From Otis tarda (taxonomy: Eukaryota > Chordata > Aves > Otidiformes > Otididae), in assembly GCA_026413225.1 (NCBI GenBank), contig CM048554.1, positions 69,556,463 through 69,620,462 on the forward strand: DNA of 64,000 nt, given 5' to 3'. Each line of letters opens with the position of its first letter. Positions within the stretch are counted from its first letter, which is position 1. This document shows, piece by piece, positions 1-10,567 of this stretch. Under the pieces are notes generated by a model, which saw nothing but the letters and a program-made list of their open reading frames with translations, was not told the DNA's origin and ran no database searches. The position numbers and the translations under genes are program-made.

Positions 1-1381
1 CAATATTTACTTTTTGAAATAATATATATAAAATGTAACTATATATATTTGACACTGCAGTTTACAACCACTTTTAAACAGCTTACAGTAACGCTACAAT
101 TCTACAACAGCTAACTTGTGCATCCACCTGCTGATACATTCCTATAGGTCATTTCTGCTGATGTTTTTACTACGAGTTTTGTGTGTATTTTTGACACCAT
201 GAGTTAGCAAATATATTTTCTTTCATAGACTTTCAAACAATAATAATTTAAAATCTTAGCATATATTCCATAGTCATCATAACCTCCTGTTGGTTGAATG
301 CATTAAAAAATAATCTTTTATCTGTAAAAGGTACAATTTAAACCACTTTTTGTTCCCTTTGCGGGGAAAAAAAAAAAAAGTATGCCTCTGAAACTTAAAT
401 GGATCTGAAGAACTTTGGTGATTAATTTTATGTTTCCAAATTGCTGGAAAAGGTTACATTCCTACCATTCCACTCAAGATTCACTACTTCTATTCGAGAT
501 TCTTTTTTTAGACAGTGTGCATGAATAAATCACATCTGATAAGAGACATCCAGCTACAAAGAATCAGATAACTTAGGTGGAGAACAGCATAGACAAATAA
601 AACGTTTTCCAGAACACAAAAGGCTTAAGGGTTCATTACAACTGACAGAAAGACCAGGGCATTTTGAATTTCTGATCTGCTAACACATCTTCCTTTGCCT
701 ACATCCTGTTTTACTGATTTTGGTCCCTGAAATCTACCAGGCTTTTCCCTCTGTAGTTTTCTTGATACCTGTCTGCAGGAGAGAAATTGGTGACAATGCT
801 GGTTGCTATTGATACCGAATAACACTTTCTCAGCAAAACTATTCAGTAAGAGGTAGAGGGATGGAGTAACAGGAATTATTTCCTCCCTGCTATAAGGTTA
901 ACTGCTCAACAAAGGTGCTTCCAGCACCTGTGCTGCTAGCACACGAACACTTGGTCTGAGGAAAATGAGAAATGGGGCACATTCCACTGATGGGTCTTTA
1001 GCTCTGTGTCACTGCATCCACATCACTGGAATTCTATACATCATGTACCTGATTTGATAACAATAAAATAACCCATGCATATAGTGCTGGAAGGGACATT
1101 TCTTTAGTTCCTTAACTTTAAACTCAGTGCCTTTTAAAGTGCCACAATACCATTGCACAGCCTAGCCACCTTGCTAAGCCAATCTGTTTCTAGGCAGTCT
1201 CTTTGTTATTGTGTCTCAGTGTCTACTTTTTAAACTCAGTCTAGTTTCGCCGGTAGCTGAGCTTACAAGTGCCACCACACGTCTCCTCTATAGGTAAGTA
1301 TAAATACATAATTGTTTTAGTTCTGTAACAACATAATGACGCCCTGTTAACATAGACTGGCCAATAAGTCTGAAAGACAGG

Positions 1382-1403
1382 AAAAAAAAAAAAAAAAAAA
1401 AAA
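1382..1403 (+). repeat. Poly(A) run, 22 A
   Basis: An uninterrupted run of 22 A lies about 470 bases inside intron 1 from the donor. On the transcribed (minus) strand it is poly(U). No retroposed gene body could be recognised upstream of it. Confidence 0.95.
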
Positions 1404-1868
1404 GGATACACACCTGCAGAAAAGCTCAGGCATAACAACTTGACACGCACACACACCTGTATGGCAAACTGTTGGCAAGGGACCCATCACCCCTGACACG
1501 GCCGCGTCCCCGCTCTGTCCCCGGCCAGCCAAACGCCGGCCTGCCAGAGGGAACCAAGTTGAGCCAAAGCTGAGGAATGCCCCCCCCGAGTTTTCCCAAC
1601 TCCGCCGGGCGCCCACCGCAGCCTCCCCGGCAAAGCTTCCGCGAAACTACCTGTAACGCAGCCCCCGCTTCCCGCCCCGCACTCTCACGCCTTTCCCCAC
1701 CCCGGCCCCCGCGCCCCTCTCCTCGCCCAAAACGCGGGCGCTGCCCCTTCATCTCCCTCCTCCCCGCCATCACCTCCCCGGGCTCCCCCTCCGAGCACCG
1801 GGGGAGCCGCCCCGCCGCCCCTTCCCTCCTTGCCCCCCTCCTCTCCTCCCTGGGCCGCCCCCGCCGCC

Positions 1869-1874
1869 ACTCAC
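1869..1874 (-). other. 5' splice donor of NKAIN exon 1
   Basis: Reading the minus strand, CAGCTG at the exon end is followed by GTGAGT. This fits the U1 consensus well in the intron part, although the exon ends in CTG rather than CAG. It leaves the codon phase at zero after Leu18. The position agrees with the exon-1/exon-2 boundary I recall for other NKAIN genes, which supports both the exon call and its 3' limit. Confidence 0.82.
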
Positions 1875-1928
1875 CAGCTGCGCGCCGCACACCGCCACCA
1901 GCGTGCACCGGCCGCTGCAATAGCCCAT
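1875..1928 (-). CDS. NKAIN2: NKAIN-family first coding exon, probably NKAIN2 exon 1 (partial CDS)
   Basis: The minus strand reads ATG to CTG as 18 codons, MGYCSGRCTLVAVCGAQL, followed at once by GTGAGT, a consensus splice donor. NKAIN proteins are small multi-pass membrane proteins that interact with the Na+/K+-ATPase beta subunit. As I remember them, vertebrate members start MGxCSGRCxL and have a first coding exon ending at the same Gln-Leu. The start has a good Kozak context (GCC before ATG, G after). The frame stays open upstream to an ATG at 2270, but that extension is simple Gly/Ala/Arg-rich CpG-island translation and is unlike the family. Tyr3 and Gly15 favour NKAIN2. Val11-Ala12 resemble NKAIN1, but the gene desert and a long first intron fit NKAIN2 better. 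Exon 2, which should carry the ERQIFDFLG block, is not in the window. The family call is firm; the paralogue is likely but not certain. Confidence 0.83.
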
Positions 1929-2060
1929 GGCTCCCGGCACCCCGCGCCGCCGTCCCGCGCCGCGCCCGCTCAGGCGGCGGGAGAGCCCCGCCCGGCCGCC
2001 GCCCGCCTCCCGCCTGCCGCCGCCGGCGCGCCCCAGCCCGGGACCCGCATGGGGGCGCGC

Positions 2061-2088
2061 CCGCCGCCCGCCCGCCCGCCCGCCCGCC
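2061..2088. repeat. (CCCG)n microsatellite in the NKAIN 5' region
   Basis: About six CCCG/GCCC units in tandem lie some 135 bases upstream of the start codon on the coding strand. They probably fall in the 5' UTR or core promoter. On the coding strand this reads as repeated GGGC, so it could add to local RNA or DNA secondary structure. Confidence 0.85.
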
Positions 2089-2295
2089 TTAACCGCGGCC
2101 GCAGCGCCCGCCGCCTCGGCGGCAGCCGGCAGCGGGGCCGGCCGCCCGCGCGGAGGGCGGCAGCGCCGAGGGGAGGGCGGCGGCAGGTGCCTGCAGGAGG
2201 AGCCGCGCTCTGCCGCGCAGCCCCAGAGGCATCTGGGCTTCAAAGTTTGCCCCCTCAACTCCGCTCGCAAACCATCCGGGCTCGCGGCCGTCTGC

Positions 2296-2385
2296 GGCGG
2301 GGGGGGGGGGGGGTGGCGGGGGGAGGAGGGGAGGAAGGAGGGAGGGACGGGGAGGCGAGGCGAGGGGAGGCAGGCGGCGGTGCTG
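2296..2385 (+). repeat. G15 run and purine-rich G-tract cluster (G-quadruplex candidate)
   Basis: Fifteen consecutive G at 2299-2313 are followed to about 2380 by many GGG and GGGG tracts spaced by one to four bases on the plus strand. This satisfies the usual four-tract G-quadruplex pattern several times over. It lies about 370 bases upstream of the NKAIN start codon, on the strand opposite the coding strand, inside the CpG island. Confidence 0.85.
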
Positions 2386-3085
2386 AGCTCAGTTCACGCT
2401 CGGAGAGCGGCTTCCCTCCTGCCCACGGCACAGCCGCTCCCCCACCCTCCTTCCTCCTCCTTCTCTTCCTCCCGGTGGGGCTCAGGCAGCCCCAGCAGCG
2501 GAAACCCCTCGCCTGGGGGCTCCCCCGCGGGAGGGGGCGGCGGGGACGGGCGGATGCCGCTTTGTCTGCGAGGGCGCGGCGAGGGGCGGCTTCCCCCTCC
2601 CCGGGCACCTTTTGTCTCGGCGGGACACCTCTCCGCGCCCACCACTCCCGGGGCTCCCCGACACCGCGCCCAGCTGGCCCCCGCCGCAGCCCCGCTGCCG
2701 CCCGCGCACAGCCCCTCCGCCGGGCGCGGAGAGATCGGGGAGAGAGCGGCGTGGCCTGCAACCGCGGCGGGGCAAAGCCCCCGCAACCGCGGGCGCGGTG
2801 CGGAGCGCAGCCGGCGCGACCACAGCTCCGGGCGGGGCGCGCTGCTGCCGCCTGCCGGGCCGCGGCCAGCGGTGCAGGGGGCCGGCTCCGCCGCCGCCGC
2901 TCCGGTCGGCACCGGGGAGAGCTCCCGGGGACCTCCGGGGCCGCGCCGGCCGCAGCTCTGCCCTCCGCACCGGTCTCCCTCCCGCCCAAGGCAGAGAGCG
3001 GGCGCAGGTCGGGACAGACTGAGTGGGAGCAGTGAGAGGGATCCGCAGCAGAGGCCGGGAGCTGCAGGGTGAGGGCAGGAAGAGG

Positions 3086-6000
3086 AGGCTACGATCAGGC
3101 AAAATTAGAAAAAAATACTAATGGGTTTCAGGGAGCTGGTTCTGTTCACTATCACCGCGAAGAGCATTCATACTTAGTGGCACGGTCCAGCCTTTCTCTG
3201 CCATGAAAAGCATCCGGAATACGTGAAGTTGGTGGGAAATGGTATGTCAAATTCCCATGTGTCAATCAGCCTCCGAAGGCTTTTACTTGCTGTGTCATCA
3301 GCAGCAGTCTTGACATCGCATTCGGACCAGGTCACTTTTACTACTGAGCCACCCATTAACAGAGGTAGGTTTAGCAGTGACATCAACAATTATGGACTGG
3401 AGGAACATCACCAGGTTTTCTGAGAACATGTGGATGTTTGTTTGCAGCACAAATATTCTGTGAAACTGGAAGCTCTCTAGACACTTAGGACCCTGTGTAG
3501 TTTGTCTCTCACCTTCCGAGCGGGTTTGTCAAAATAGTTGACAGGCTGTCAAATTAACAGTTACAATTCCTAAAATGCCTTGTAACCTGACGAACACTCC
3601 ACAGGGGAGCAAAACACACACAAAGGTGACTCTACGTTGTCCTCTACTCCATAAGGACATCCTTCTGATTGTCAGCTTCTGTGCTATCAGAAACAGCATT
3701 GATTTGCCAAATCACTGGTCATGCAGGGCACCAAACACAGTGAACTTTAGGACTTAAGGGAGAGCTGTACCTGAGAACAGGTAAAGCTGTGGAGCTGACG
3801 AGGCTTGGGAATAGCAGAGATGTCCAGCAAATGGCAAAGAATAGCTCAGGTACCTCTGGATTCAGATAGTCTTTCTTGACTCCTTTGGCATGCCATTCAA
3901 GCGTTTCACAGAAATTACATTGATGTGCAGGCATTATGGTTGTTTGAACTTTAGATTTGGACCGGACAAGCTGCAGCAGTAGCCTCTGCTGTTGCTGTAT
4001 AATTACTTCTATCTCATCCCAGGCATGTTAGCGGTTGTGTACTGATCTCTTCTAGTATAGTGAGTGAATCCTGCCTGACTGCAGAGTCAGGGTGGCCAAA
4101 AACAATGGAAAACACTTTTTGTTTACCCATAGGAATTGTCTCCTTGTAAAACTGGCAAAGTGGCGAGCACAGTGTATCTGATTATCTGAGACTGGGAGCT
4201 GGGAAGCTAACAAGAGAAGGAGAAACTTACACTCATTTAGACTCTTGAGAGGAAGCTGACTCCAGTTCTCTCCATGTCCACAATTGGTCTGGTTGTTTAT
4301 TACAGTGGGAGATTTCCTGAGGAAAATATGAGCAGCAGTGACAGTCCAGAAAGATTACCTCCATGGACCACTATAGCTTCCCATAGCTCACTGATCCTTT
4401 TATTTTCTCAGTACCTTCTATAGCTTTGCTTTTTAGTAAGAATCTCTACTTCTTTGCCTTCTCCTGAGCTTCAAAGCCAATGTGTCTTTCTGCTACTGTT
4501 CTCCTGTTCCCCTTGGTCTATGGCTCACCTTTCCACACAAGCTGCCTTTCTCCATGTCACTCTTACCCATTCAACCTCTCCTTCCTTTGGGCTTTTCTGG
4601 GCTATCTGTGCCCTGTTTTTCACCAGCAGTTGCGAAGCCTTTTTCACTCTGTCTCATGGTATCAGGTACTGCTCCATACCTGTATGGATATGGACTGCGT
4701 TTTGTCCTGTCTCCACTTTTGGCCAGAGCCACTTGGTAAGGGCTCTCATAAGAGCAGAATAAGACCTCAGCAGGGGCAGAGAAAGTCGAAGTAGTCGGTT
4801 ATATGAACTGCTGTGTTCCCTGACCTTTGTTGGAGCTCTAGTGCTGCCCCTGTCGCTCCTTCCCTCTGCTGCTGTTCCAGTCTTTCTACCTTTCCAAGCA
4901 TGAACCTTCCCAAAAGCTAGGAATCTGTTAAATCTTGTTTACAACAGTGACATTTAGATTCTCTGTGAGAGACACCACCGATGAGGTGTCAAAGCAGATT
5001 CCTGCTCCGTGTAACCAGCAGACTCACCACAGTTAGGCTTCCTGCAGGCTTGCCTTCGCTTGCTCTGTGCAATCAGAGAAGCTACAAATTATATATAGGG
5101 AGGGAAAAAAAAAACCTTATGGTATTATTATCTACAGTCGGCGGGGGAGGGATGACTAAAGCACCACCCCTGAACCCTTATGAGATGGCTCCCTGAGCAC
5201 TTGAGGTGAGCCACAGGAAAAACAGATCCAGCTTGCATTAGGCCAAAGGCTCAGGGCCTTTCCCAGGCCAGTCTCGGCCTGTGCCTGTGGCCCTGCAGCT
5301 TGAGCGTGCGGCCAGGTCAGCTGTATACGTACAGTAATATTGTTTTGTAGATTCCCAGTTAAGCTTAACAAAAGGCCTGTTGTGTGTGCTCAGTGAGTAA
5401 TTTCCAAACGTTCATAACTTTGTCAAAACAAAACAAATTTTCTGCAAAGCCAGGCTGTGCAGTGCTCTTCACTGAAGGTTATTCCGTGCAAAATATTAAC
5501 TTGCAGTTTTCAGTGGTTTCACCAGTTATTTTGTAACCAGAAAGAGGCCACAAGGAAAAAAAAAAAAGATAAAAATAGATTTTCCTCTTTCCTTTCACTC
5601 TTTTTAAAATCAAGTGTAATTTTATTCTTATTTCATAGCTCATCTCTGGGAAGAGATCAGTTCCAAAATTTGTGACCCTTGCCAATGACTAGAAACAAGA
5701 GGCTACAGGTTCATTTTAGAGCCACAGTTATAAGAGCTTATTCCTACTGCCTATACACCCATAGTGTCTGCTCTTTTGAGGGGAGTGGGGAACATGGCTT
5801 TCACAGAAAGCCTGTGTCCCCCACAGTTCCTTCCCTGTGGTATGACAGGACTGACTGATCGGTTGTAATCCTGTCCCCCACCTATTTCTTCTCTGAGCCT
5901 GGGGGAGCACAGCGGGGAGAGGGGAGCCCAGGGAGGGCTGCAGCTGCCAGCCTGCTGCGTCAGACCTGCAGCCACAGGGGAGAATGAGGACTTCCAAGAA

Positions 6001-9000
6001 CAAGCCGCAGGCCAAACGCACCAGCATGAAGGGCCATGAGTGGCTCATGAACCATAGCTTGTGTGTCCCTTTCCTCTAATAAAACTTTTATGTGAGCTCC
6101 GTCAAAACCAGCACAGCTTGTGTGCGGTGGCACTTCATCCCAAGCATTCCATCCATGCACGACCTTGCCCTTCCCCACTTGCCAGCACCCTGTCTGCCCA
6201 GTCTGCCTGGGCTCCTGGCTACTGTAGCCATTCTAGTATCAAACCAGCCTGAAAGTGCTTGGTAATTGATAATGTTGTCATCAATAGTAAAGGGAAAATA
6301 TTGTTTCAATTTATTCAACACCATGTTAACAGAGCAGACCTTGCTGTGTGACGTGCATATACATTATCTGGGGAAAAAATCAATTAGGGGGGAAAATACA
6401 TGATTAAAACATAATACAAAATTATTGCAGGCTTAAGCACACTGCAGTAAGAATTCTATTCAAACCTGTCAGACTGTAGCAGTATTAAATTATTTTTTGA
6501 ACCTCATCCCCACCATGAAAATTGAATGTCAGGTACTTTTTTTTTCCTCCTGCAGGATTTCAAGACTTGATTGCCCAAATGACAGTTTACTTATTTTACT
6601 GTCACACACTTTTGTGAAATGCCATAACAAGTTGATTACAGGTTTCACATTTTGCATAGTGACAAAATCGTCTGTCATATAATAGTCTGATGCCTGAAAG
6701 CCATTTAACTAAGAAGCAGTTTCTACTGAAAATAATGATATTTGAAACATTAAGGTGGGTTTAAATGTGTACATTTTCTAAGCAAGTCTTTGTTTTAACT
6801 GAATGTGAAGACCAATATTATCCCTTTCAGGCATGAATTTAAGACTTGTGAAAGTCACCAGACAACAACTAGCCAGAGGGTGAAGCAAATTAGAAGGGGC
6901 ATCGTTTCATGAATTAAATGAAGGACAGAAATAGGAAATCTACTGATATATCCTGCCTGCTGCTAAGAGGAAAAAGTGCTTGGCTCCTATTTGGAAAACT
7001 CATTATTCCTACTAGCCTACGCTGGAGATCTGAGGCTATGCACTCTGGCTACTGGAGAGACAAACAGGCACTCTTTCCTCTTTGCAAAGAAATATTGGGT
7101 CACTGTAACTAGTGTGAAGAGTAGAATAAGATTTGACTTCCTTATTCAACAATATCCATACTTTAGATGAGATATGAATAATAAGAATAACAATGAAAAT
7201 CCATTCATTTTGACGTATTCAGTTTCTTGAGTGTGAAGCATTGTTTCTACCTAGCAATGCTAACCAATTAGGGAATTTTTTAGGGTACTTTATTATGCTA
7301 ATGAACGGATGAACTAGCAGTAGTAGCATTCTAACTTCTTGTGCGTGGACAAAGGACAAGCCAGTTTTCAAAATGTGAAGGGAATAGGATGGGGAAGTTC
7401 AGCAAGCTGTTAGATTGAAGAAGAGAATGATGTGTCCCTGGCAGTCTGTCATACGACGACTTCGTAGACAACGTAGCCATCACATACCTGCCATTATGAA
7501 AGCTAGTAGAAAATAATAGTAAATCATACATGAGGCTGAATCCTGAACCTGTCCTGAGGGGTGCTGTAGCCAGGTGCTCAGCTGACCTTCTGCTCTGGGA
7601 TGTAGCACAGGGCTCCCATTAGATATGGGGAGAGGTCAGCAGAGTAGTGCCCAAGGACATCTTTGACCTTCTTGGTCCATCAACTGCAGCACACCACAAG
7701 TGGCAAAAACCTACTGCAGGGCCCCAGAGCGAAAAACCTACTGCAGGGCCCCAGCCAAGCGCTGTTGCTGCATCCTCGCTGCAGAGTTTGTTCTCTGCCC
7801 AGACTGGGGAGACGGCAAGGATGCAAGAGCTTAGGCAATTTCCACACAGCTCCACTGTCTCTGGGTGAAGGGGAAAAAGGAGGAACTAATGGGGAGGAGG
7901 GATGGCTCACTTTGTTGTGTTGCTTTGCACAGGGGCAGGGTTGACAAAATGGTCATCCTGGAGACTTGCCACTGCTTTCTGCAAGCATAATATCTACAAT
8001 GTTTTTCTTAACTAGCACTGTAATTTTCTATGCTTTTATTAGCTTTTCTGGGGAAGAACAAAAGTGTCTAATAACATTATCACTACTTTATTTTTAGTCA
8101 ATGCTTTCTCACTTGTGGATGTTAAAGTATTGTATAGGTAAATGAATATTATTGATCCTACATTTCAGTAGATCTGAGCACAGAGATTTGAAACACTTCG
8201 TATGTTAGGTACTTTGGACATTCACATAGTAGATTTTTGTTATCTATCTCCTGTAAACTTGTGTAACCTTTAACAAGTCACTTAAACATTCTGTTTCTTA
8301 TATACCTCATCTGGAAAATAAATGTGTTCTCATTTTTGCCTAGGGCAAGGTAACACAAGGGAGAAATCATTTTCCTAGCATTGGAATTTCCTTTTACTTT
8401 TAAAATTGGCCAGCATGGAGGTCAAATTATTCATTGTGACCATTGTTATTTCTATTTGTTTCATTGTCGTGGAATCATGTATGCATCTCAATTAACAATA
8501 TATTCTTAAGCATTCTACTATTAATATGCTTGAAAGTTGCCTTTTCCATAAGCCACTATCAAATCTGATTTCCATTTCTTAAGTTTTTATTTATTATAAT
8601 CTATTTAAAAATACTTTAATGTATTTTGATTCTGAAATAAAAGGACACTCTTTTCAGCAAATATTTTGATTACCAGTGAAACTAAAATCCCGGTGTTTCA
8701 AAAAACAATGGTATTTTATTCTGTGATGAAGCTGTGACAGAAGTGTGTTTACAGTCTTAGAAATGGAGAAAAAAAAATCATCTGGGAAAAGAGGAAAAAA
8801 AGGCTCCTCTGCAGAGAGGAAACTTGCTGGGCAAATAGAAAAATAGAAGGAACCCTTTTATTACCTTTGTGGAGAGATCTTGTCACCATCTGAGCAGAGG
8901 GAAGAGCTCTAGTAGCTCTCAACCACAGCTGAACGGTGATATTCTTTATAAACTGCAACCTGTCAAAAGAGGGCACTGTATTCATGTACAGACATAACAC

Positions 9001-9040
9001 CCAATACTGGAGGCAGCCGTCCTTGCTGATGCCTGTGGAT
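3086..9040. other. Intergenic DNA upstream of NKAIN, no gene seen
   Basis: After the CpG island the sequence is ordinary mixed or AT-rich DNA. Short open frames, none over about 106 codons, show no recognisable domain or codon signal. GC content is moderately raised at about 5150-5330, 5750-6030 and 7560-7930. No CR1 3' end was recognised. It may contain transcripts from a divergent promoter, but the sequence does not show them. Confidence 0.6.
7705..7754 (+). repeat. Two-copy 27-bp tandem duplication
   Basis: A 23-bp block containing CTACTGCAGGGCCCCAG occurs at 7705-7727 and again, identically, at 7732-7754, with AGCG between. The two copies are 27 bp apart and identical, so the duplication is probably recent. 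It has no evident function. Confidence 0.85.
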
Positions 9041-9049
9041 GCACAGATT

Positions 9050-9180
9050 TCCAGCCAGTGAGCTGGCGAGCCTTTGCCTGCCCGACTCGCTGCCCCAGCC
9101 GGCACAGCCCCACTCCCGACAGAGCTGCCAGCTTCCCCCGGCCGCTGGAGAACAGAGGAAGCTGGTGCAGAGATATAAAG
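9050..9180. other. Small isolated GC-rich, CpG-containing patch
   Basis: About 110 bases (roughly 9050-9160) rich in C and G, with several CpGs, sit alone in AT-rich DNA. They are followed on the plus strand by AGATATAAAG at 9171-9180, which is TATA-like. Short open frames cross it on both strands without a recognisable product. It could be a minor promoter or enhancer, or a remnant of an exon or repeat; sequence alone does not decide. Confidence 0.35.
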
Positions 9181-9767
9181 CTACAGAAGGCAGCTCGTGT
9201 CTAATGCAATCTCACTTTGTCACTCAAGCAGATTAATGGAATGCATAAAGAGTGAAATGCAAGAAGGAAATGTAAAAGAAATGCAGAAGATCAAATGGTC
9301 TCTTCTGAACTCAGAGCCTGGAAAACAATTCTGTTTTCCTGAGAGCATAGGTGGACTTGTAACTCACACAGCTGATCAGAGAGAATAATCATCCTTGTGT
9401 TTGCTTATAAAATTTTGACGGCTTTCTAGGTGAAGTGGAGGCCATTTGTTTACCCATATTGGCCTCCTGCAAGAAGTCATAAGTCTTCCTTGGACCAATT
9501 TGTAATTGAACTAAACTTTGGGGAAGTGCTGATCCAAACATGATTTAAAATTTTGTAAAAATGAGGACTGCACAAAGCATTGTGTAATATATCCTAAAAA
9601 TTCAGTAGAAGGTATAATATTACAAATTTTAATTCTAGTCTAAAGATCATTTTCAAGAACTGGTTCTTGCTCCATTTCTCTCTGCAACACTGAAGAGTTC
9701 CCTTCAGAAATTAAAAAAGTTAAAAGTTTTGTTCTCTCTATAAGCTTGTCTATATTGTTACCATTTC

Positions 9768-10352
9768 AGTGTGTAATCTTCCTTCTGATAAGCCAAAGAC
9801 CTTGGTCTCCCTATGTCTTATACTAACCAGTAGGTTTTTCAATCCTCTAATCATTCTCACAGCATTTCTTGAAATCCTCCCTAGCTGTTCAATATTTTCT
9901 AGAAATGTGGGCAGCAGAAGTGAATACAGTATATTAGCAGTGAATGTGACATTACCAAATGCAAAAAGTTTTGTAGTATTTTTGCTTACGTCATCCTGAG
10001 ATGGACCTGTCCATCTTGTGCATCTCCCACAACCACTAAAGCCCCTTCTCTGGTTCTGTTTCCTGGGACAGGCTCCTCGAGGGGTTCCCTCTGAATGACC
10101 GTGTCTGTTCTTGGCTATGGGACTTTACATTCTGCTCTGCTCAAACAGATCTCTTTCTTGGTGTTCAGCCTGCCAAATTAACCAAATTGCATAGAAAGTA
10201 GCAGGTCCTCTTCACAACATGCTACCAAAACTATTTTTCATCTTCATACTGTATTTGTAGCAATCTCATTTTCCTTTTATGTAGAAATAATTTAAATGGT
10301 AGGTAGTACAAGGTGCTATTGACATATTCAGTGGTTGTTTTCCATTTAAAAT
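9768..10352 (-). mobile_element. Ancient CR1-like LINE, 3' part, antisense (left half)
   Basis: Read as given, this stretch resembles the antisense of old CR1 elements known from reptile and bird genomes. Landmarks are 'ctagaaatgtgggcagcagaa', where the usual phrase is about aberrant copies of 'gaaatgtggcacccagaa', and 'gaatacagtatattagcagtg'. It is heavily mutated, with no coding capacity. A younger CR1 interrupts it at 10353 and it resumes at 10568. Family assignment is from memory of the consensus and the outer limits are approximate. Confidence 0.6.
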
Positions 10353-10567
10353 TACAATTTTTTACAGTGAGGATGGTAGAACACTGGAACAGGTTGCCCA
10401 GAGAGGTGGTGGATGCCCCATTCCTGGAAACGTTCAAGGCCAGGTTGGACGGGGCTCTGAGCAACCTGATCTGGTTCGAGATGTCCCTGCTTCTTGCAGG
10501 GGGCTTGGACTAGATGACCTTTGAAGGTCCCTTCAAACTCAAACTATGCTGTGATTCTATGATTCTA
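10353..10567 (+). mobile_element. CR1 LINE 3' end, 5'-truncated
   Basis: It contains the CR1 3' landmarks in order: TTTACAGTGAGGATGGTAGA, 'ggaacaggttgcccagag', 'ggatgcccca', 'cttgcagggggcttggac', 'tagatgacctttgaaggt', and the terminal repeat 'gattctatgattcta'. About 215 bp of untranslated 3' sequence remain, with no reverse transcriptase. It belongs to the same subfamily as the copies at 35.6 and 37.7 kb (GAGCAACCTGATCT). It sits inside an older LINE of opposite orientation. Confidence 0.93.

Larger units (their letters stand above)
1..1874 (-). other. Beginning of NKAIN intron 1
   Basis: This is sequence downstream of the exon-1 donor on the minus strand. The part near the exon (about 1490-1874) belongs to the CpG island; below about 1480 the base composition turns AT-rich. 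No second exon is seen: nothing in any frame encodes the conserved NKAIN block that follows exon 1. It contains A runs at 367-379 and 1382-1403. A weak resemblance to an inverted CR1 tail around 1088-1115 is too short to call. The intron continues beyond the window edge. Confidence 0.75.
1490..3085. promoter_or_regulatory. CpG-island promoter and 5' UTR region of the NKAIN gene
   Basis: About 1.6 kb of very GC-rich sequence, dense in CpG and in GGGCGG/CCGCCC Sp1-type boxes, stands against AT-rich flanks. It contains the translation start at 1928 and extends over 1.1 kb upstream of it, as expected for a CpG-island promoter without a TATA box. The transcription start cannot be placed from sequence alone. 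Long open frames on both strands here (for example 1830-3035 plus and 2255-2989 minus) are made of Ala, Arg, Gly and Pro. They arise because stop codons are rare in such DNA, so I do not call them genes. Confidence 0.85.

Noticed and set aside
1080-1140. Possible inverted CR1 tail ('tgctggaagggacatttctt')
   Set aside because: A single short phrase without the terminal repeat or neighbouring landmarks.
1929-2270. N-terminal extension of NKAIN from the in-frame ATG at 2270
   Set aside because: The extension is low-complexity and the family starts at MGYC/MGKC with a strong Kozak context here.
1830-3072. Long open frames (up to 401 codons) in the CpG island on both strands
   Set aside because: They are almost wholly Ala, Arg, Gly and Pro, overlap each other in several frames, and arise from the lack of AT-containing stop codons. 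Only the 18-codon NKAIN exon has family and splice evidence.
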